Program-made: the position numbers and the translations under genes
Shown: piece after piece, positions 36,434 to 47,202 of the stretch
How the letters are laid out: every line of letters starts with the position of its first letter
Position numbering within the stretch: position 1 is the stretch's first letter
The notes under the pieces: model-generated
What the model was told of the DNA's origin: nothing
The model's input: the letters and a program-made list of their open reading frames with translations, nothing else
Database searches by the model: none
Origin: an uncultured Paracoccaceae bacterium
GTDB taxonomy: Bacteria; Pseudomonadota; Alphaproteobacteria; Rhodobacterales; Rhodobacteraceae
DNA: 64,000 nucleotides
Assembly (NCBI GenBank): GCA_947489325.1
Contig: CANLDA010000001.1
Coordinates: forward strand, 124,001-188,000
Direction: 5' to 3'

Positions 36434-37627
36434 ATGAACATCCATGAATACCAGGCGAAGGCATTGCTTCGCTCTTACGGCGCCCCGGTTTCCGACGGGC
36501 GTGTGGTTCTGAAAGCAGAAGATGCCAAAACCGCAGCAGGCGCGCTTGATGGGCCACTTTGGGTCGTAAAGGCACAAATTCACGCAGGCGGCCGTGGCAA
36601 AGGCACCTTTAAAGAGGCTGACGCCGGCGAAAAGGGTGGCGTGCGCCTTACCAAATCCGTCGAGGAAGCCGCTGAAGAAGCCAAGAAGATGTTGGGCCGC
36701 ACATTGGTCACACATCAAACCGGCCCAGCGGGTAAGCAGGTCAACCGAATTTACATCGAAGACGGTGCCGGAATTGAAACTGAAATGTATCTCGCGCTTT
36801 TGGTCGATCGCCAGACAAGCCGTGTGTCTTTCGTCTGCTCGACAGAGGGCGGCATGGACATCGAAGAGGTCGCTGCGGCTACTCCTGAGAAAATCCTGTC
36901 CTTCAGCGTTGATCCGGCAACCGGGTATCAAGCATACCACGGCCGTCGCGTTGCGTTTTCACTGGGTCTGTCCGGCAAACAAGTCAAAGAATGCGTCGCC
37001 TTGATGGGCCTACTGTATAATGCCTTTGTCGAAAAAGACATGGAAATGCTGGAAATCAACCCATTGATCGTTACCGACAGCGGCAACCTCAAAGTGTTGG
37101 ACGCTAAAGTCAGCTTTGATGGCAACGCAGTCTACCGCCACGCCGATGTCGCTGAGCTGCGCGACACCACCGAAGAAGACCCCAAAGAGCTCGAGGCCTC
37201 CAAATATGACCTCAACTATATCGCTCTGGACGGTGAAATCGGCTGTATGGTGAATGGTGCAGGTCTGGCGATGGCCACAATGGACATCATCAAGCTCTAT
37301 GGTGCAGAGCCTGCCAACTTTCTTGACGTCGGTGGCGGCGCCACAAAAGAGAAAGTAACCGAAGCGTTCAAGATCATCACGTCTGACCCGCAGGTCAAAG
37401 GCATCCTCGTGAACATCTTCGGCGGCATCATGCGCTGTGATGTTATCGCCGAAGGCGTGGTTGCTGCTGTAAAAGAAGTGGGCCTACAGGTTCCGCTGGT
37501 TGTGCGCCTTGAAGGCACCAACGTCGAAGCTGGCAAAGACATCATCAACAATTCAGACGTAGACGTGATCGCCGCCGACAATCTGTCAGATGGTGCTGAA
37601 AAGATCGTTAACGCGGTGAAAGGGTAA
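36434..37627 (+). CDS. sucC: Succinate--CoA ligase, beta subunit
   Basis: A 397-residue ATP-grasp subunit of succinyl-CoA synthetase. It has the canonical start [19 protein letters not shown], the ATP-grasp segment [33 protein letters not shown] and [16 protein letters not shown]. The frame is open to 36296, but that extension covers the operator pair. It is followed by sucD after 4 bases. Confidence 0.98.
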   Translation: MNIHEYQAKALLRSYGAPVSDGRVVLKAEDAKTAAGALDGPLWVVKAQIHAGGRGKGTFKEADAGEKGGVRLTKSVEEAAEEAKKMLGRTLVTHQTGPAGKQVNRIYIEDGAGIETEMYLALLVDRQTSRVSFVCSTEGGMDIEEVAAATPEKILSFSVDPATGYQAYHGRRVAFSLGLSGKQVKECVALMGLLYNAFVEKDMEMLEINPLIVTDSGNLKVLDAKVSFDGNAVYRHADVAELRDTTEEDPKELEASKYDLNYIALDGEIGCMVNGAGLAMATMDIIKLYGAEPANFLDVGGGATKEKVTEAFKIITSDPQVKGILVNIFGGIMRCDVIAEGVVAAVKEVGLQVPLVVRLEGTNVEAGKDIINNSDVDVIAADNLSDGAEKIVNAVKG

Positions 37628-37631
37628 AACA

Positions 37632-38513
37632 ATGGCTATCCTCGTAGACGAAAATACCAAAGTGATCTGTCAGGGCCTGACTGGCTCACAGGGCACATTC
37701 CACTCTGAACAGGCGATTGCCTATGGCACCAAAATGGTCGGCGGTGTGACGCCGGGCAAAGGTGGCATGGAACATCTGGGCCTGCCTATCTTTAACTCGG
37801 TCCATGAGGCCAAGCACGTGACCGAAGCGAATGCCTCGGTAATCTATGTGCCGCCTCCTTTTGCGGCAGATTCGATCCTCGAAGCGATTGACGCGGAAAT
37901 GGAACTGATCGTGTGCATCACCGAAGGCATTCCCGTGCTGGATATGATGCGTGTAAAACGAGCGCTTGAGGGATCAACCTCTCGCTTGATCGGTCCTAAC
38001 TGCCCCGGCATCATCACACCCGATGCCTGCAAGATCGGCATCATGCCCGGCCATATTCACAAACGCGGGAGCGTGGGTGTTGTTTCTCGTTCAGGCACCC
38101 TAACGTACGAAGCTGTGAAACAGACAGCTGATATCGGCCTTGGCCAATCAACCGCCGTGGGTATTGGCGGTGACCCGATCAAGGGCACCGAACATATCGA
38201 TGTTTTGGACATGTTCCTTGATGACGATGAAACCCAATCCATCATCATGATCGGTGAAATCGGTGGTTCCGCCGAAGAAGAAGCCGCAGAATTCCTTGCT
38301 GACCAAAAGAAAAAAGGCCGCTGGAAACCTGTCGCGGGCTTTATCGCCGGCCGCACGGCCCCTCCTGGTCGCCGCATGGGTCACGCTGGTGCGATCGTTG
38401 CCGGCGGCAAAGGTGGCGCTGATGACAAAATCGAAGCCATGCGCTCTGCCGGCATCGTCGTCGCCGAAAGCCCCGCAGGTCTTGGCGAAGCTGTGCTTGA
38501 GGCGATTGGTTAA
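37632..38513 (+). CDS. sucD: Succinate--CoA ligase, alpha subunit
   Basis: The 293-residue CoA-binding subunit. It has the Rossmann start [29 protein letters not shown], the active-site histidine region [16 protein letters not shown], and [14 protein letters not shown]. Completes succinyl-CoA synthetase with SucC. It is followed after 2 bases by an unfamiliar ORF and by two hairpins that look like terminator/attenuator structures. Confidence 0.98.
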   Translation: MAILVDENTKVICQGLTGSQGTFHSEQAIAYGTKMVGGVTPGKGGMEHLGLPIFNSVHEAKHVTEANASVIYVPPPFAADSILEAIDAEMELIVCITEGIPVLDMMRVKRALEGSTSRLIGPNCPGIITPDACKIGIMPGHIHKRGSVGVVSRSGTLTYEAVKQTADIGLGQSTAVGIGGDPIKGTEHIDVLDMFLDDDETQSIIMIGEIGGSAEEEAAEFLADQKKKGRWKPVAGFIAGRTAPPGRRMGHAGAIVAGGKGGADDKIEAMRSAGIVVAESPAGLGEAVLEAIG

Positions 38514-38515
38514 AC

Positions 38516-39205
38516 ATGAATGTCCTTTCAGCATATGCTAAAAGGATTGTTCAAAGAATTGTCCGGTATTCTTACCGGGCAATTCTTTCGTTGATGCTGT
38601 CGATTACAATTGGTGCAACATCAGTGGCGGCCACACCAACTGAAACTGCCATGCTCGAAGTTGCAGAGACATGCCGGCAAGTGATTTCCAAAGAAGGTGA
38701 CATATTGGAAGCATTGTTTGAGCAAGGTTATCGCCTTCCAAATATGGACGAGATTGAACGCGTAGCGGAGATTGAAAGCTATGCATCTCGTTTACGCAGA
38801 TCCATAAACTCGGCTACCCTCCCCAATCCACAGGAATTCAGCTCAGAACAACAACGGTCATTCGATAGTATCATCAGTTGGCACAAAACATCTTTCATTA
38901 GATACCTTGTCCATCCGGATATCGACACTTTGTTTGTTTATGCGCAGATCAACCACAAAAGATACTGCGGCTTCACCGCCTTCAAGGGCGACACAGTTCC
39001 GTACAGTTTTCTTGGATATTCCAAATCAAATGCAAATTCGAAAGATTCACGCCGCTACGAAACAAGAGGGTCATATCGAATTTTGACCTTTCCCACCAAA
39101 GCCGCATCGTCTCTTGGATGGTTAAACGTATACAAGGTAGCACCTGACACGAGTTTGGATTTTGGCGATAACAAATCCATTGTAACGTGGGGAATTGGCC
39201 AATGA
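38516..39205 (+). CDS. Unknown exported protein inserted between sucD and sucA
   Basis: A 229-residue protein with a basic N-terminus and a hydrophobic stretch (AILSLMLSITIGATSVAA), suggesting a signal peptide or anchor. The rest is hydrophilic with two cysteines (Cys54 and Cys149) and ends in a beta-rich segment (SYRILTFPTKAASSLGWLNV). I recognise no family. A 60-base count (38881-38940) gives 37% G+C, far below sucA, so the gene looks acquired. Two hairpins fall in its first 24 codons; a start at 38594 would exclude them but weakens the signal peptide. Its stop overlaps the next start (ATGA). Confidence 0.55.
   Translation: MNVLSAYAKRIVQRIVRYSYRAILSLMLSITIGATSVAATPTETAMLEVAETCRQVISKEGDILEALFEQGYRLPNMDEIERVAEIESYASRLRRSINSATLPNPQEFSSEQQRSFDSIISWHKTSFIRYLVHPDIDTLFVYAQINHKRYCGFTAFKGDTVPYSFLGYSKSNANSKDSRRYETRGSYRILTFPTKAASSLGWLNVYKVAPDTSLDFGDNKSIVTWGIGQ
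38524..38545 (+). repeat. 22-bp near-perfect palindrome after sucD
   Basis: CCTTTCAGCATATGCTAAAAGG reads almost identically on the other strand, differing only at one pair of arms. It lies 11 bases after the sucD stop, within the first codons of the inserted ORF and next to a larger hairpin. Confidence 0.5.
38553..38588 (+). terminator. Terminator- or attenuator-like hairpin after sucD
   Basis: A 15-bp stem with one G-T pair: AAAGAATTGTCCGGT (38553-38567) with ACCGGGCAATTCTTT (38574-38588) over a 6-base loop. The right arm ends in a short T-rich stretch. It could end or attenuate the sucCD transcript. It lies inside the longest reading of the inserted ORF. Confidence 0.55.
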
Positions 39206-39378
39206 ACCGTGCCATAAAATGGGAATTCCTTCTCATAGGTGTGATTTTCTTACCCCTTATGTCCGCAATCGGTTTCACTAAGGCCACACTTGCAAAGATT
39301 ATGGGCTCTTCCCAACTCACTCTGAATACATCCAGGTCACCGTTTTCTCCGACCAAAACAAAAGAGGTCAATCAATGA
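39202..39378 (+). CDS. Small single-helix membrane protein coupled to sucA
   Basis: A 58-residue protein starting MNRAIKWEFLLIGVIFLPLM, with one membrane helix and a short polar tail. Its ATG overlaps the previous stop (ATGA) and its own stop overlaps the sucA ATG (ATGA), so three genes are chained by translational coupling. No homologue comes to mind. A ribosome site for sucA (AAAGAGG) lies inside its 3' end. It could be a true small protein or a relic kept to couple sucA. Confidence 0.45.
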   Translation: MNRAIKWEFLLIGVIFLPLMSAIGFTKATLAKIMGSSQLTLNTSRSPFSPTKTKEVNQ

Positions 39379-42335
39379 CGGATCAATCCTCCAACGATCT
39401 GTTTCATGCCTCCAGCTTTATGCAGGGGCACAATGCAGAATATCTTGAACAGCTCTATGCGCGATATGCCAATGACCCGAATGCGGTTGATGCAGCGTGG
39501 CAAGAGTTCTTTCGCCAGATGGGCGATGCGGAACTTGATGTTAAGGCCGAAGCCTCGGGACCCAGTTGGGCGCGCACCGATTGGCCCCCTGCCCCGCAGG
39601 ATGATCTGACGGCCGCGTTGACAGGTGAATGGCCTGCCCCTGCTGAGGCCAAAGGCGCGGGCAACAAGATCAAGGCCAAGGCGGCCTCTGCAGGTGTTGA
39701 GGTGTCTGACGATGCCATCAAGCGCGCTGTTCTGGACAGCATCCGCGCATTGATGATTATCCGCGCCTATCGTATCCGGGGCCATCTGGTGGCCGATCTT
39801 GATCCACTTGGCATGCGGGACAAAACCCCGCATCCAGAGCTGGACCCAAAATCCTATGGTTTTGATGATCAGGATATGGATCGCCCGATCTTTATCGACA
39901 ATGTATTGGGCCTTCAGGTTGCCACCATGCGCGAAATTCTCGCCATTGTGAAACGCACCTATTGCGGCACATTTGCGTTACAGTACATGCATATTTCCGA
40001 CCCGGAACAGGCTGGCTGGCTTAAAGAGCGGATCGAAGGCTTTGACAAGGAAATCACCTTTACCCGCGAAGGGCGCAAGGCGATCCTGAATAAGATGGTC
40101 GAGGCCGAGGGATTTGAGAAATTCCTGCATGTGAAATACATGGGCACGAAACGTTTTGGTCTGGATGGCGGCGAGAGCCTTATCCCAGCGATGGAACAGA
40201 TCATCAAACGCGGTGGTAATCTGGGTGTGCGTGATATCATCATCGGCATGCCTCATCGGGGGCGCCTAAGCGTTCTGGCCAATGTGATGCGCAAACCGTA
40301 TCGCGCCATTTTCAACGAATTTCAGGGCGGCAGCTTTAAACCCGAGGATGTTGATGGATCAGGGGATGTGAAATATCACCTTGGCGCATCAAGTGATCGA
40401 GAGTTTGATGGCAATTCCGTCCACCTGTCGCTGACGGCGAACCCATCCCACCTCGAGGCGGTGAACCCCGTAGTTTTGGGCAAGGCGCGCGCCAAGCAAG
40501 ACCAAAACAACGATGACGCACGCATTTCCGTGCTGCCCATTCTACTGCACGGCGACGCCGCATTCGCGGGCCAAGGTGTGGTTGCGGAATGTTTCGCGCT
40601 GTCAGGTCTGAAAGGACACAAAAACGGCGGCACCATGCATATCGTTGTGAACAACCAAATCGGGTTTACCACCGCTCCGCATTTCAGCCGTTCTTCGCCT
40701 TACCCAACGGATAACGCGCTGGTGGTTGAGGCCCCTATTTTCCATGTCAACGGCGATGATCCAGAGGCGGTGGTGCACGCAGCCAAAGTTGCCACGGAAT
40801 TCCGTCAGAAATTCCGCAAGGACGTTGTCATCGACATCATCTGTTATCGCCGCTTTGGTCACAACGAGGGTGACGAGCCCATGTTCACCAACCCGGTGAT
40901 GTACAAAAAGATCAAAAGCCACAAAACCACCCTGTCGCTGTACACGGCGCGGTTGGTCAAGGATGGCCTGATCCCTGAGGGCGAGATCGAGGATATGAAA
41001 GCCTCTTTCCAAGCCTATCTGAACGAAGAGTTTGAAATCGGGAAAAACTACAAGCCAAACAAGGCCGACTGGCTGGATGGTAAGTGGTCTCATCTGGATC
41101 GTAAGGATGAGGATTATCAACGCGGTGCCACTGCGATCAAACCTGAAACATTCGCTGAGGTTGGTAAATCACTAAGTTCCGCTCCCGAAGGGTATCCGCT
41201 GCATAAAACAGTTGGTCGCCTGTTGGAAACCAAGGCCAAGATGTTTGAAACTGGCGAAGGATTTGATTGGGCAACGGCAGAGGCTTTGGCGTTTGGCTCT
41301 TTGATGACCGAAGGATACCCTGTGCGTCTTGCCGGACAAGACGCCACCCGCGGCACCTTTAGCCAACGTCACTCAGGCATCGTCAATCAGGAAACCGAAG
41401 ACCGGTATTATCCTTTGAACCACATCCGCCCCGGACAGGCGCGATATGAGGTGATCGATTCCGCCCTGTCAGAATACGCTGTGCTTGGCTTTGAATATGG
41501 CTATTCATTGGCTGAACCAAACGCATTGGTTCTTTGGGAAGCGCAGTTTGGCGATTTTGCCAACGGCGCGCAGATCATGTTTGATCAGTTCATTTCGTCC
41601 GGCGAAAGCAAATGGTTGCGGATGTCGGGTTTGACAGTTCTGTTGCCGCATGGCTTTGAAGGTCAGGGACCGGAACACTCTTCTGCCCGGCTAGAACGGT
41701 TCTTGCAGATGTGTGGCGGGGACAACTGGATCGTTGCGAACTGTACGACGCCTGCGAACTATTTCCACATTCTGCGCCGCCAATTGCACCGCACGTTCCG
41801 CAAACCGCTGATCATGATGACACCAAAATCTTTGTTGCGTCACAAAATGTGTATCAGCAAGGCCGATGAATTCACCACTGGGTCAAGTTTCCACCGGGTG
41901 TTGTGGGATGATGCACAGCATGGAAATTCCAACACGAAACTGGTCGCTGATGACAAGATCAAACGCGTAGTTATGTGCTCGGGAAAAGTATACTTTGACT
42001 TATTGGAAGAGCGTGACAAGCGCGGATTGGATGATGTGTACCTAATGCGTGTCGAACAGTTCTACCCATTCCCCGCCATCTCTATGGTCAAGGAATTGGA
42101 ACGGTTTAAGGGCGCTGAAATGGTTTGGTGCCAGGAAGAACCCAAAAATCAGGGGGCCTGGACCTTTATCGAACCCAACATCGAATGGGTGCTCAGCCGG
42201 ATCAAGGCTAAGCACACACGTCCAAAATATGCGGGTCGTCCTGCCTCGGCTTCTCCCGCCACAGGACTCGCAAGCCAACACAAAGCACAACAAGAAGCGC
42301 TGGTGAACACCGCGCTGACCACGGAAGGGAAATAA
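39375..42335 (+). CDS. sucA: 2-oxoglutarate dehydrogenase E1 component
   Basis: A 986-residue thiamine-diphosphate enzyme that decarboxylates 2-oxoglutarate and passes the succinyl group to E2. It has the N-terminal E2-binding segment ([20 protein letters not shown]), [16 protein letters not shown], the ThDP-binding region starting [13 protein letters not shown], and the C-terminal [20 protein letters not shown]. Length is normal. Start chosen at the ATGA overlap. sucB follows after 4 bases. Confidence 0.97.
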   Translation: MTDQSSNDLFHASSFMQGHNAEYLEQLYARYANDPNAVDAAWQEFFRQMGDAELDVKAEASGPSWARTDWPPAPQDDLTAALTGEWPAPAEAKGAGNKIKAKAASAGVEVSDDAIKRAVLDSIRALMIIRAYRIRGHLVADLDPLGMRDKTPHPELDPKSYGFDDQDMDRPIFIDNVLGLQVATMREILAIVKRTYCGTFALQYMHISDPEQAGWLKERIEGFDKEITFTREGRKAILNKMVEAEGFEKFLHVKYMGTKRFGLDGGESLIPAMEQIIKRGGNLGVRDIIIGMPHRGRLSVLANVMRKPYRAIFNEFQGGSFKPEDVDGSGDVKYHLGASSDREFDGNSVHLSLTANPSHLEAVNPVVLGKARAKQDQNNDDARISVLPILLHGDAAFAGQGVVAECFALSGLKGHKNGGTMHIVVNNQIGFTTAPHFSRSSPYPTDNALVVEAPIFHVNGDDPEAVVHAAKVATEFRQKFRKDVVIDIICYRRFGHNEGDEPMFTNPVMYKKIKSHKTTLSLYTARLVKDGLIPEGEIEDMKASFQAYLNEEFEIGKNYKPNKADWLDGKWSHLDRKDEDYQRGATAIKPETFAEVGKSLSSAPEGYPLHKTVGRLLETKAKMFETGEGFDWATAEALAFGSLMTEGYPVRLAGQDATRGTFSQRHSGIVNQETEDRYYPLNHIRPGQARYEVIDSALSEYAVLGFEYGYSLAEPNALVLWEAQFGDFANGAQIMFDQFISSGESKWLRMSGLTVLLPHGFEGQGPEHSSARLERFLQMCGGDNWIVANCTTPANYFHILRRQLHRTFRKPLIMMTPKSLLRHKMCISKADEFTTGSSFHRVLWDDAQHGNSNTKLVADDKIKRVVMCSGKVYFDLLEERDKRGLDDVYLMRVEQFYPFPAISMVKELERFKGAEMVWCQEEPKNQGAWTFIEPNIEWVLSRIKAKHTRPKYAGRPASASPATGLASQHKAQQEALVNTALTTEGK

Positions 42336-42339
42336 GATC

Positions 42340-43836
42340 ATGACAACCGAAGTACGTGTCCCAACCCTGGGTGAAAGCGTGAGTGAAGCCACCGTTGCCA
42401 CATGGTTCAAGAAACCCGGCGATGCTGTTGCGGTGGACGAAATGCTATGTGAACTGGAAACAGACAAGGTGACTGTCGAAGTCCCTGCACCTGCTGCAGG
42501 CGTCATGGGAGAACTTGTTGCAGCCGAAGGCGCAACCGTTGGCGTTGACGCATTGCTGGCAACGATTATTGCCGGTGAAGGCGCAGCCCCTGCACCCGCC
42601 GCAGCGACACCGACAACTGCCCCTGCAGCAAGCGGCAAGAGCACTGATGTCATGGTCCCAACTTTGGGCGAAAGCGTCACAGAGGCCACTGTTTCCACTT
42701 GGTTCAAGGCCGCTGGTGACAGCGTTCAACAAGACGAGATGCTGTGCGAGTTGGAAACCGACAAAGTCAGCGTCGAAGTTCCTGCACCAACCTCTGGCGT
42801 GTTGGCAGAAATCCTCGCGCCAGAAGGCACAACCGTGGATGCCAGCGCCAAGCTGGCTGTGATCTCGGGTGGTACTGGCACCGTTGCAGCGCCTGCCGCA
42901 GCGGCCCCTGCTCCTGCGGCGAGCACTGGCAAAGATGTGGAGAACGCCCCATCTGCCAACAAATTGATGGCGGAGAAAGGCATTGATCCTGCCAAAGTGC
43001 AAGGTTCTGGTCGCGATGGCCGTATTATGAAAGAGGACGTGCAAGCTGCGAGTGCTGCTGTTCAGGCCGTGGCTTCGGCCCCGGCGGCTGCGCCGACCGC
43101 GCCCACCCCGCGTGCCCCTGTCAGCGCAGAAGACGCTTCTCGTGAAGAGCGGGTCAAGATGACTCGCCTGCGTCAGACTATCGCCAGACGTCTGAAGGAT
43201 AGTCAGAACACCGCCGCCATGCTGACCACCTACAACGAGGTCGACATGACCGAAGTGATGGCCCTGCGCAACGAATACAAAGACCTGTTCTTGAAAAAAC
43301 ACGGTGTGAAACTTGGCTTCATGTCCTTTTTCACCAAAGCCTGTGTTCATGCGCTCAAAGAGGTGCCCGAGGTCAACGCAGAAATCGATGGTACCGATAT
43401 TGTGTACAAGAACTTTGTCCATATGGGCATCGCAGCGGGCACACCAACAGGCCTTGTGGTTCCGGTTCTACGCGATGTGGATCAGATGTCATTTGCCGGC
43501 ATCGAAAAGGCGATCGCCGAAAAAGGCGCACGCGCACGTGATGGCAAGCTGAGCATGGCAGAAATGCAAGGCGGCACCTTCACTATCTCGAATGGTGGCG
43601 TCTATGGCTCGCTCATGTCTTCACCCATCTTGAACCCGCCGCAATCCGGGATTCTTGGGATGCACAAAATCCAGGATCGTCCGATGGCAATCAGTGGCCA
43701 AGTGGTGATCCGCCCAATGATGTATCTGGCGCTTTCATATGATCACCGTATCGTTGATGGCAAAGGCGCCGTCACCTTCCTTGTGCGCGTCAAAGAAGCA
43801 CTGGAAGATCCGCGCCGTCTACTGATGGATTTGTAA
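42340..43836 (+). CDS. sucB: 2-oxoglutarate dehydrogenase E2 (dihydrolipoyl succinyltransferase) with two lipoyl domains
   Basis: A 498-residue E2 core enzyme. Unlike the usual single-lipoyl E2o, it carries two near-identical lipoyl domains (about 3-76 and 104-180), each with the lipoylated ETDKV lysine. They are followed by Ala/Pro-rich linkers, a peripheral subunit-binding domain (about 205-240), and the catalytic domain with [10 protein letters not shown]2o identity follows from gene order with sucA and the length of the catalytic domain. The antisense frame is open only because of the repetitive linkers. Confidence 0.95.
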   Translation: MTTEVRVPTLGESVSEATVATWFKKPGDAVAVDEMLCELETDKVTVEVPAPAAGVMGELVAAEGATVGVDALLATIIAGEGAAPAPAAATPTTAPAASGKSTDVMVPTLGESVTEATVSTWFKAAGDSVQQDEMLCELETDKVSVEVPAPTSGVLAEILAPEGTTVDASAKLAVISGGTGTVAAPAAAAPAPAASTGKDVENAPSANKLMAEKGIDPAKVQGSGRDGRIMKEDVQAASAAVQAVASAPAAAPTAPTPRAPVSAEDASREERVKMTRLRQTIARRLKDSQNTAAMLTTYNEVDMTEVMALRNEYKDLFLKKHGVKLGFMSFFTKACVHALKEVPEVNAEIDGTDIVYKNFVHMGIAAGTPTGLVVPVLRDVDQMSFAGIEKAIAEKGARARDGKLSMAEMQGGTFTISNGGVYGSLMSSPILNPPQSGILGMHKIQDRPMAISGQVVIRPMMYLALSYDHRIVDGKGAVTFLVRVKEALEDPRRLLMDL

Positions 43837-43848
43837 GCCGTGTCGAGC

Positions 43849-43867
43849 AAGAAGCTTTGAGCTTCTT
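43849..43867 (+). repeat. Perfect 8-bp hairpin after sucB
   Basis: AAGAAGCT (43849-43856) and AGCTTCTT (43860-43867) flank a TTG loop, directly after the sucB stop and merging into the intergenic repeat at 43861. It could modulate readthrough to lpd. Confidence 0.5.
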
Positions 43868-43928
43868 CTTGGTGAAAATATCCCGGGGGAGACGCCAATG
43901 GCGTCGGGGGCAGCGCCCCCGCCCCCCT
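43861..43928 (+). repeat. Roseobacter-type intergenic repeat, copy 2
   Basis: The block starts CTTCTTCTTGGTGAAAATAT then CCCGGGGG, matching copy 1 at 25281 with few changes. It continues with a GACGCC/GGCGTC hairpin (43891-43905) and GGGGGC/GCCCCC. It sits between sucB and lpd, inside what is otherwise one operon. Confidence 0.6.
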
Positions 43929-43950
43929 CAAGATTAAGGAGACAAACAAC

Positions 43951-45345
43951 ATGTCCCAATATGACGTCATCATCATCGGCGCTGGCCCTGGCGGCTATGT
44001 ATCCGCCATTCGCTGCGCCCAACTGGGCCTCAAGACCGCCGTGGTTGAGGGGCGCGAAACCCTTGGTGGCACTTGCCTGAACGTCGGCTGCATTCCGTCC
44101 AAGGCGCTTTTGCACGCAAGTCACATGCTGCATGAAGCAGAACATAACTTTGCTTCCATGGGCCTGAAGGGTAAAACGCCCAGCGTCGATTGGAAACAGA
44201 TGAAAGCCTATAAGGACGATGTCATCGGCCAAAACACGGGCGGCATCGAGTTTCTGTTTAAAAAGAACAAAATCGACTGGATCAAAGGCTGGGCCACCAT
44301 CCCGGCTGCGGGCAAGGTGCAGGTGGATGACACCACCTATGACACCAAGAATATCGTGATTGCCTCTGGTTCTGTGCCTTCATCCCTGCCAGGAATTGAG
44401 GTGGATGAAAAGATTGTCGTGTCCTCCACCGGCGCGTTGGAATTGCCCAAAGTACCAAAGAAGATGGTTGTAATCGGCGCTGGCGTGATCGGACTGGAAT
44501 TGGGGTCGGTTTATGCGCGGCTAGGGTCTGATGTGACTGTAGTGGAATATATGGATGCGGTCTGTCCCGGCATGGACAAGGACGTGCAGCGCTCTTTCAA
44601 GCGTATCCTTGAAAAGCAGGGCTTGAAATTCATCATGGGTGCGGCTGTGCAAGGCGTGGATGCGTCCAAAACCAAAGCCAAGGTCAAATACGCGCTCAAG
44701 AAATCTCCAGATACCGAGGAAGTTCTGGACGCCGATGTGGTGCTGGTCGCAACCGGCCGCAAACCTTTCACCGATGGGCTTGGCCTCGATGCGCTGGGTA
44801 TTGCCATGACCGACCGTGGACAAGTTGCCACCGATGCGCACTGGCGGACCAATCTGGCCGGTGTTTATGCCATTGGTGATGCGATCAAGGGGCCGATGCT
44901 GGCGCATAAGGCCGAAGACGAAGGCATGGCGGTGGCCGAGGTAATTGCAGGCAAACATGGGCATGTGAATTACGGTGTGATCCCCGGCGTAGTTTACACA
45001 GCGCCAGAGGTTGCGACCGTCGGTGCGTCCGAAGATGCGCTAAAGGCCGAAGGTCGTAAGCTGAAGGTCGGCAAGTTCATGTTCATGGGCAATGCCCGTG
45101 CCAAGGCCGTGCATCAAGCCGAAGGCGGGTTTGTCAAACTCATCACGGACGCAGAAACAGATCGCATTCTGGGTGCTGCCATCATCGGGCCAGCCGCAGG
45201 TGATATGATCCATGAAATATGTGTGGCGATGGAATTTGGGGCTTCTGCGCAGGATATCGCACTGACCTGTCACGCACATCCCACCTATTCCGAAGCCGTG
45301 CGCGAGGCTGCGTTGGCTTGTGGGGATGGACCAATCCACAGCTGA
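43951..45345 (+). CDS. lpd: Dihydrolipoyl dehydrogenase (E3)
   Basis: A 464-residue flavoprotein disulfide reductase that reoxidises lipoyl groups of the 2-oxoglutarate (and perhaps other) dehydrogenase complexes. It has the FAD motif [15 protein letters not shown], the redox disulfide [13 protein letters not shown], the NAD motif [17 protein letters not shown], and the C-terminal His-Glu pair in [20 protein letters not shown] precedes the ATG. The preceding repeat separates it from sucB. Confidence 0.97.
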   Translation: MSQYDVIIIGAGPGGYVSAIRCAQLGLKTAVVEGRETLGGTCLNVGCIPSKALLHASHMLHEAEHNFASMGLKGKTPSVDWKQMKAYKDDVIGQNTGGIEFLFKKNKIDWIKGWATIPAAGKVQVDDTTYDTKNIVIASGSVPSSLPGIEVDEKIVVSSTGALELPKVPKKMVVIGAGVIGLELGSVYARLGSDVTVVEYMDAVCPGMDKDVQRSFKRILEKQGLKFIMGAAVQGVDASKTKAKVKYALKKSPDTEEVLDADVVLVATGRKPFTDGLGLDALGIAMTDRGQVATDAHWRTNLAGVYAIGDAIKGPMLAHKAEDEGMAVAEVIAGKHGHVNYGVIPGVVYTAPEVATVGASEDALKAEGRKLKVGKFMFMGNARAKAVHQAEGGFVKLITDAETDRILGAAIIGPAAGDMIHEICVAMEFGASAQDIALTCHAHPTYSEAVREAALACGDGPIHS

Positions 45346-45360
45346 TCAAAACAACACCGC

Positions 45361-45400
45361 AAAAAGCCGACGAGGGGGACGCACCTCGTCGGCTTAAAAA
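45361..45400 (-). terminator. Rho-independent terminator between lpd and plsC
   Basis: A perfect 12-bp stem: AAGCCGACGAGG (45364-45375) with CCTCGTCGGCTT (45384-45395) over an 8-base loop. Read on the minus strand the stem is followed by TTTTT, so it best ends the plsC operon. It may also serve lpd. The rest of the gap to 45553 shows no further gene. Confidence 0.75.
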
Positions 45401-45553
45401 GAGATGCAGAAAAGGGGATAACTGCAACTCGATGCGATCAGGGGAGATCGCAGCCCCGTGAATGAGGCATACGTTTTCTGAACGTATTGTAGAGATAGTA
45501 CGCGGCAGCTCAAATTTCCCGTCGCAACGGATCACATATTTTCACAGAAAAGT

Positions 45554-46306
45554 TTACGCAGACGGGTCAGTCGTCGCGTCAGGGTCAAATCCCGCTTCTT
45601 TCATCAACACATTGGATTGATTTTCAACGGCCTCTTGCAAAGTGGTCATAAATTCGCGTTGCGATTGGCCCGGCGCAATTGGATCCAAAAACTCTACAAC
45701 TGCGGTGCCGGGATTGCGATATATGCCGCGTTTGGGCCAAAACACCCCAACATTTGCAGCTACAGGAACGCACGGTTGCTGCAATTGATCATAAAGTGCG
45801 AATGACCCAACTTTGTAAGGCGCTTTGACACCCGGTGCGATACGGGTGCCTTGGGGATAGATCACAAGTTGACCGGGATTTTGCGCACCACTGGCCACAT
45901 CATCCACCATCTGTTTGATTGCCTTGCCGCGTTTGCCCCGATTCACTGGAACACAACCAATACGATAGGCGTATTGCCCCAATATCGGTGCATAGAGCAA
46001 TTCACGCTTCATAATGAACTTTCCGGCAGGCAAGGCAGAGAAGATCAGTAAGATATCCAGAAATGATTGGTGCTTGGCCGCAACCAGAACCTCACCTTCC
46101 GGTGGCGTGCCACGAACTTCGGATTTCAGACCAACCATCCATCCAGCAGTCCACCGTATCCATTGGCAAAATGTCTTACAGGCATGCCGCGCACCGTCAC
46201 GATGCAGCAAGGCCCATGGCAGAAACAAAACACCCATGATCGCCATGGCAAGATACATCTGCACAATGAACACCAGCGAACGAACCCATTGGATAGCATA
46301 AAACAT
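45554..46306 (-). CDS. plsC: 1-acyl-sn-glycerol-3-phosphate acyltransferase (PlsC family)
   Basis: A 250-residue lysophosphatidic acid acyltransferase. The HX4D box is KHQSFLD, followed by the PlsC blocks KFIMKRELLYAPILG, GCVPVNRGKRGKAIKQM and IYPQGTR. Its N-terminus has membrane helices. The ATG overlaps the ftsX stop by one base (TAATG); the frame is open upstream to 46480 but that overlaps ftsX. It makes phosphatidic acid for phospholipids. Confidence 0.92.
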   Translation of the reverse strand: MFYAIQWVRSLVFIVQMYLAMAIMGVLFLPWALLHRDGARHACKTFCQWIRWTAGWMVGLKSEVRGTPPEGEVLVAAKHQSFLDILLIFSALPAGKFIMKRELLYAPILGQYAYRIGCVPVNRGKRGKAIKQMVDDVASGAQNPGQLVIYPQGTRIAPGVKAPYKVGSFALYDQLQQPCVPVAANVGVFWPKRGIYRNPGTAVVEFLDPIAPGQSQREFMTTLQEAVENQSNVLMKEAGFDPDATTDPSA

Positions 46307-47202
46307 TACGATAACTCCGACAGTGTGCGATGCGCCGCCCCACGTGTAGCAACAAAGGCAACTGCCGCAGCGATGGGCGGGATTAGAACTGGACAAAGCC
46401 ACGCAACACCCTGAAAGCCAAGTCCCGTCAGGATACCGCCTTCGGCTTGTGCGGCAGGCAGCAAAAGTACCGCACCACATCCCAAAACTGTCCCCGCAGC
46501 GGCACCGCTAAGTGCCCGCACCGTGAAACGACGCACAAATGCCTCGGCGATATAATCATCCTGTGCCCCGATCAAGCGCAACACAGAAATCACCTGTGCA
46601 TTGGCTGCAAGGGCCGCATTGGCCGCAAGTGTAATCATGATGGCCATTGTCGCCCCAATCAATAGAATGGACGCCCAGCCCAAAAGGCGCAGTCGCGCAG
46701 CTGCACGTTCCAATGGACGGCGCCACCGGCCATGATCATCCAAAACCGCCCCCGGCACCTCTGTCTGAAGGCGCAACCGTAATCCGGCGGCATCATATCC
46801 TTCGGCAGTTTCGGCAATTTCGATCAACTGCGGTACAGGCAGCGTTTCCAATGGCAAATCCGGTCCGAACCATGGCTCCAACAACTTGGCCTGTTCTTCG
46901 GCAGACAAGGCACGTGCCAAAGAAATGCCCGGCGTCGTATCCAAAACACGCAATGCAGCAGCCGTTTGCGCCGCCATCTGTTCAGCCGGGGCGGAAATGC
47001 GCAGGGTAGAGCTTTGCGCCAGCTCGCCCCCCCAACGTGCAGCCAATCTGCCTGATGCCAAAGACAAAGCAAGCGCAAAAACCGTTAGAAACGCCATCGC
47101 CGCCGCTGCAATCAAGGTAAGGCGCGCGGTAAATCCAGTTGGCGGCACAATGCGATCCGCCTGTGTGTCACGCACCAGTATGGACGTAAGGTTCAGCTTC
47201 AC
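46306..47202 (-). CDS. ftsX: Cell-division ABC transporter subunit FtsX-like
   Basis: A 298-residue protein with four membrane helices and a large periplasmic domain, as in FtsX, which couples FtsE to peptidoglycan hydrolase control at the septum. The first helix lies near residues 25-48, and the C-terminal part has the helix cluster with ANAQVISVLRLIGAQDDYIAEAF, characteristic of FtsX. It overlaps ftsE by 4 bases and plsC by 1 base, giving an ftsE-ftsX-plsC operon. Confidence 0.85.
   Translation of the reverse strand: MKLNLTSILVRDTQADRIVPPTGFTARLTLIAAAAMAFLTVFALALSLASGRLAARWGGELAQSSTLRISAPAEQMAAQTAAALRVLDTTPGISLARALSAEEQAKLLEPWFGPDLPLETLPVPQLIEIAETAEGYDAAGLRLRLQTEVPGAVLDDHGRWRRPLERAAARLRLLGWASILLIGATMAIMITLAANAALAANAQVISVLRLIGAQDDYIAEAFVRRFTVRALSGAAAGTVLGCGAVLLLPAAQAEGGILTGLGFQGVAWLCPVLIPPIAAAVAFVATRGAAHRTLSELS

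Noticed and set aside
42445-43422. A 325-residue open frame antisense to sucB
   Set aside because: Composition is dictated by the Ala/Pro-rich linkers and repeated lipoyl domains of sucB on the other strand. The predicted protein is a Cys/Arg/Gly-rich pattern with no family.
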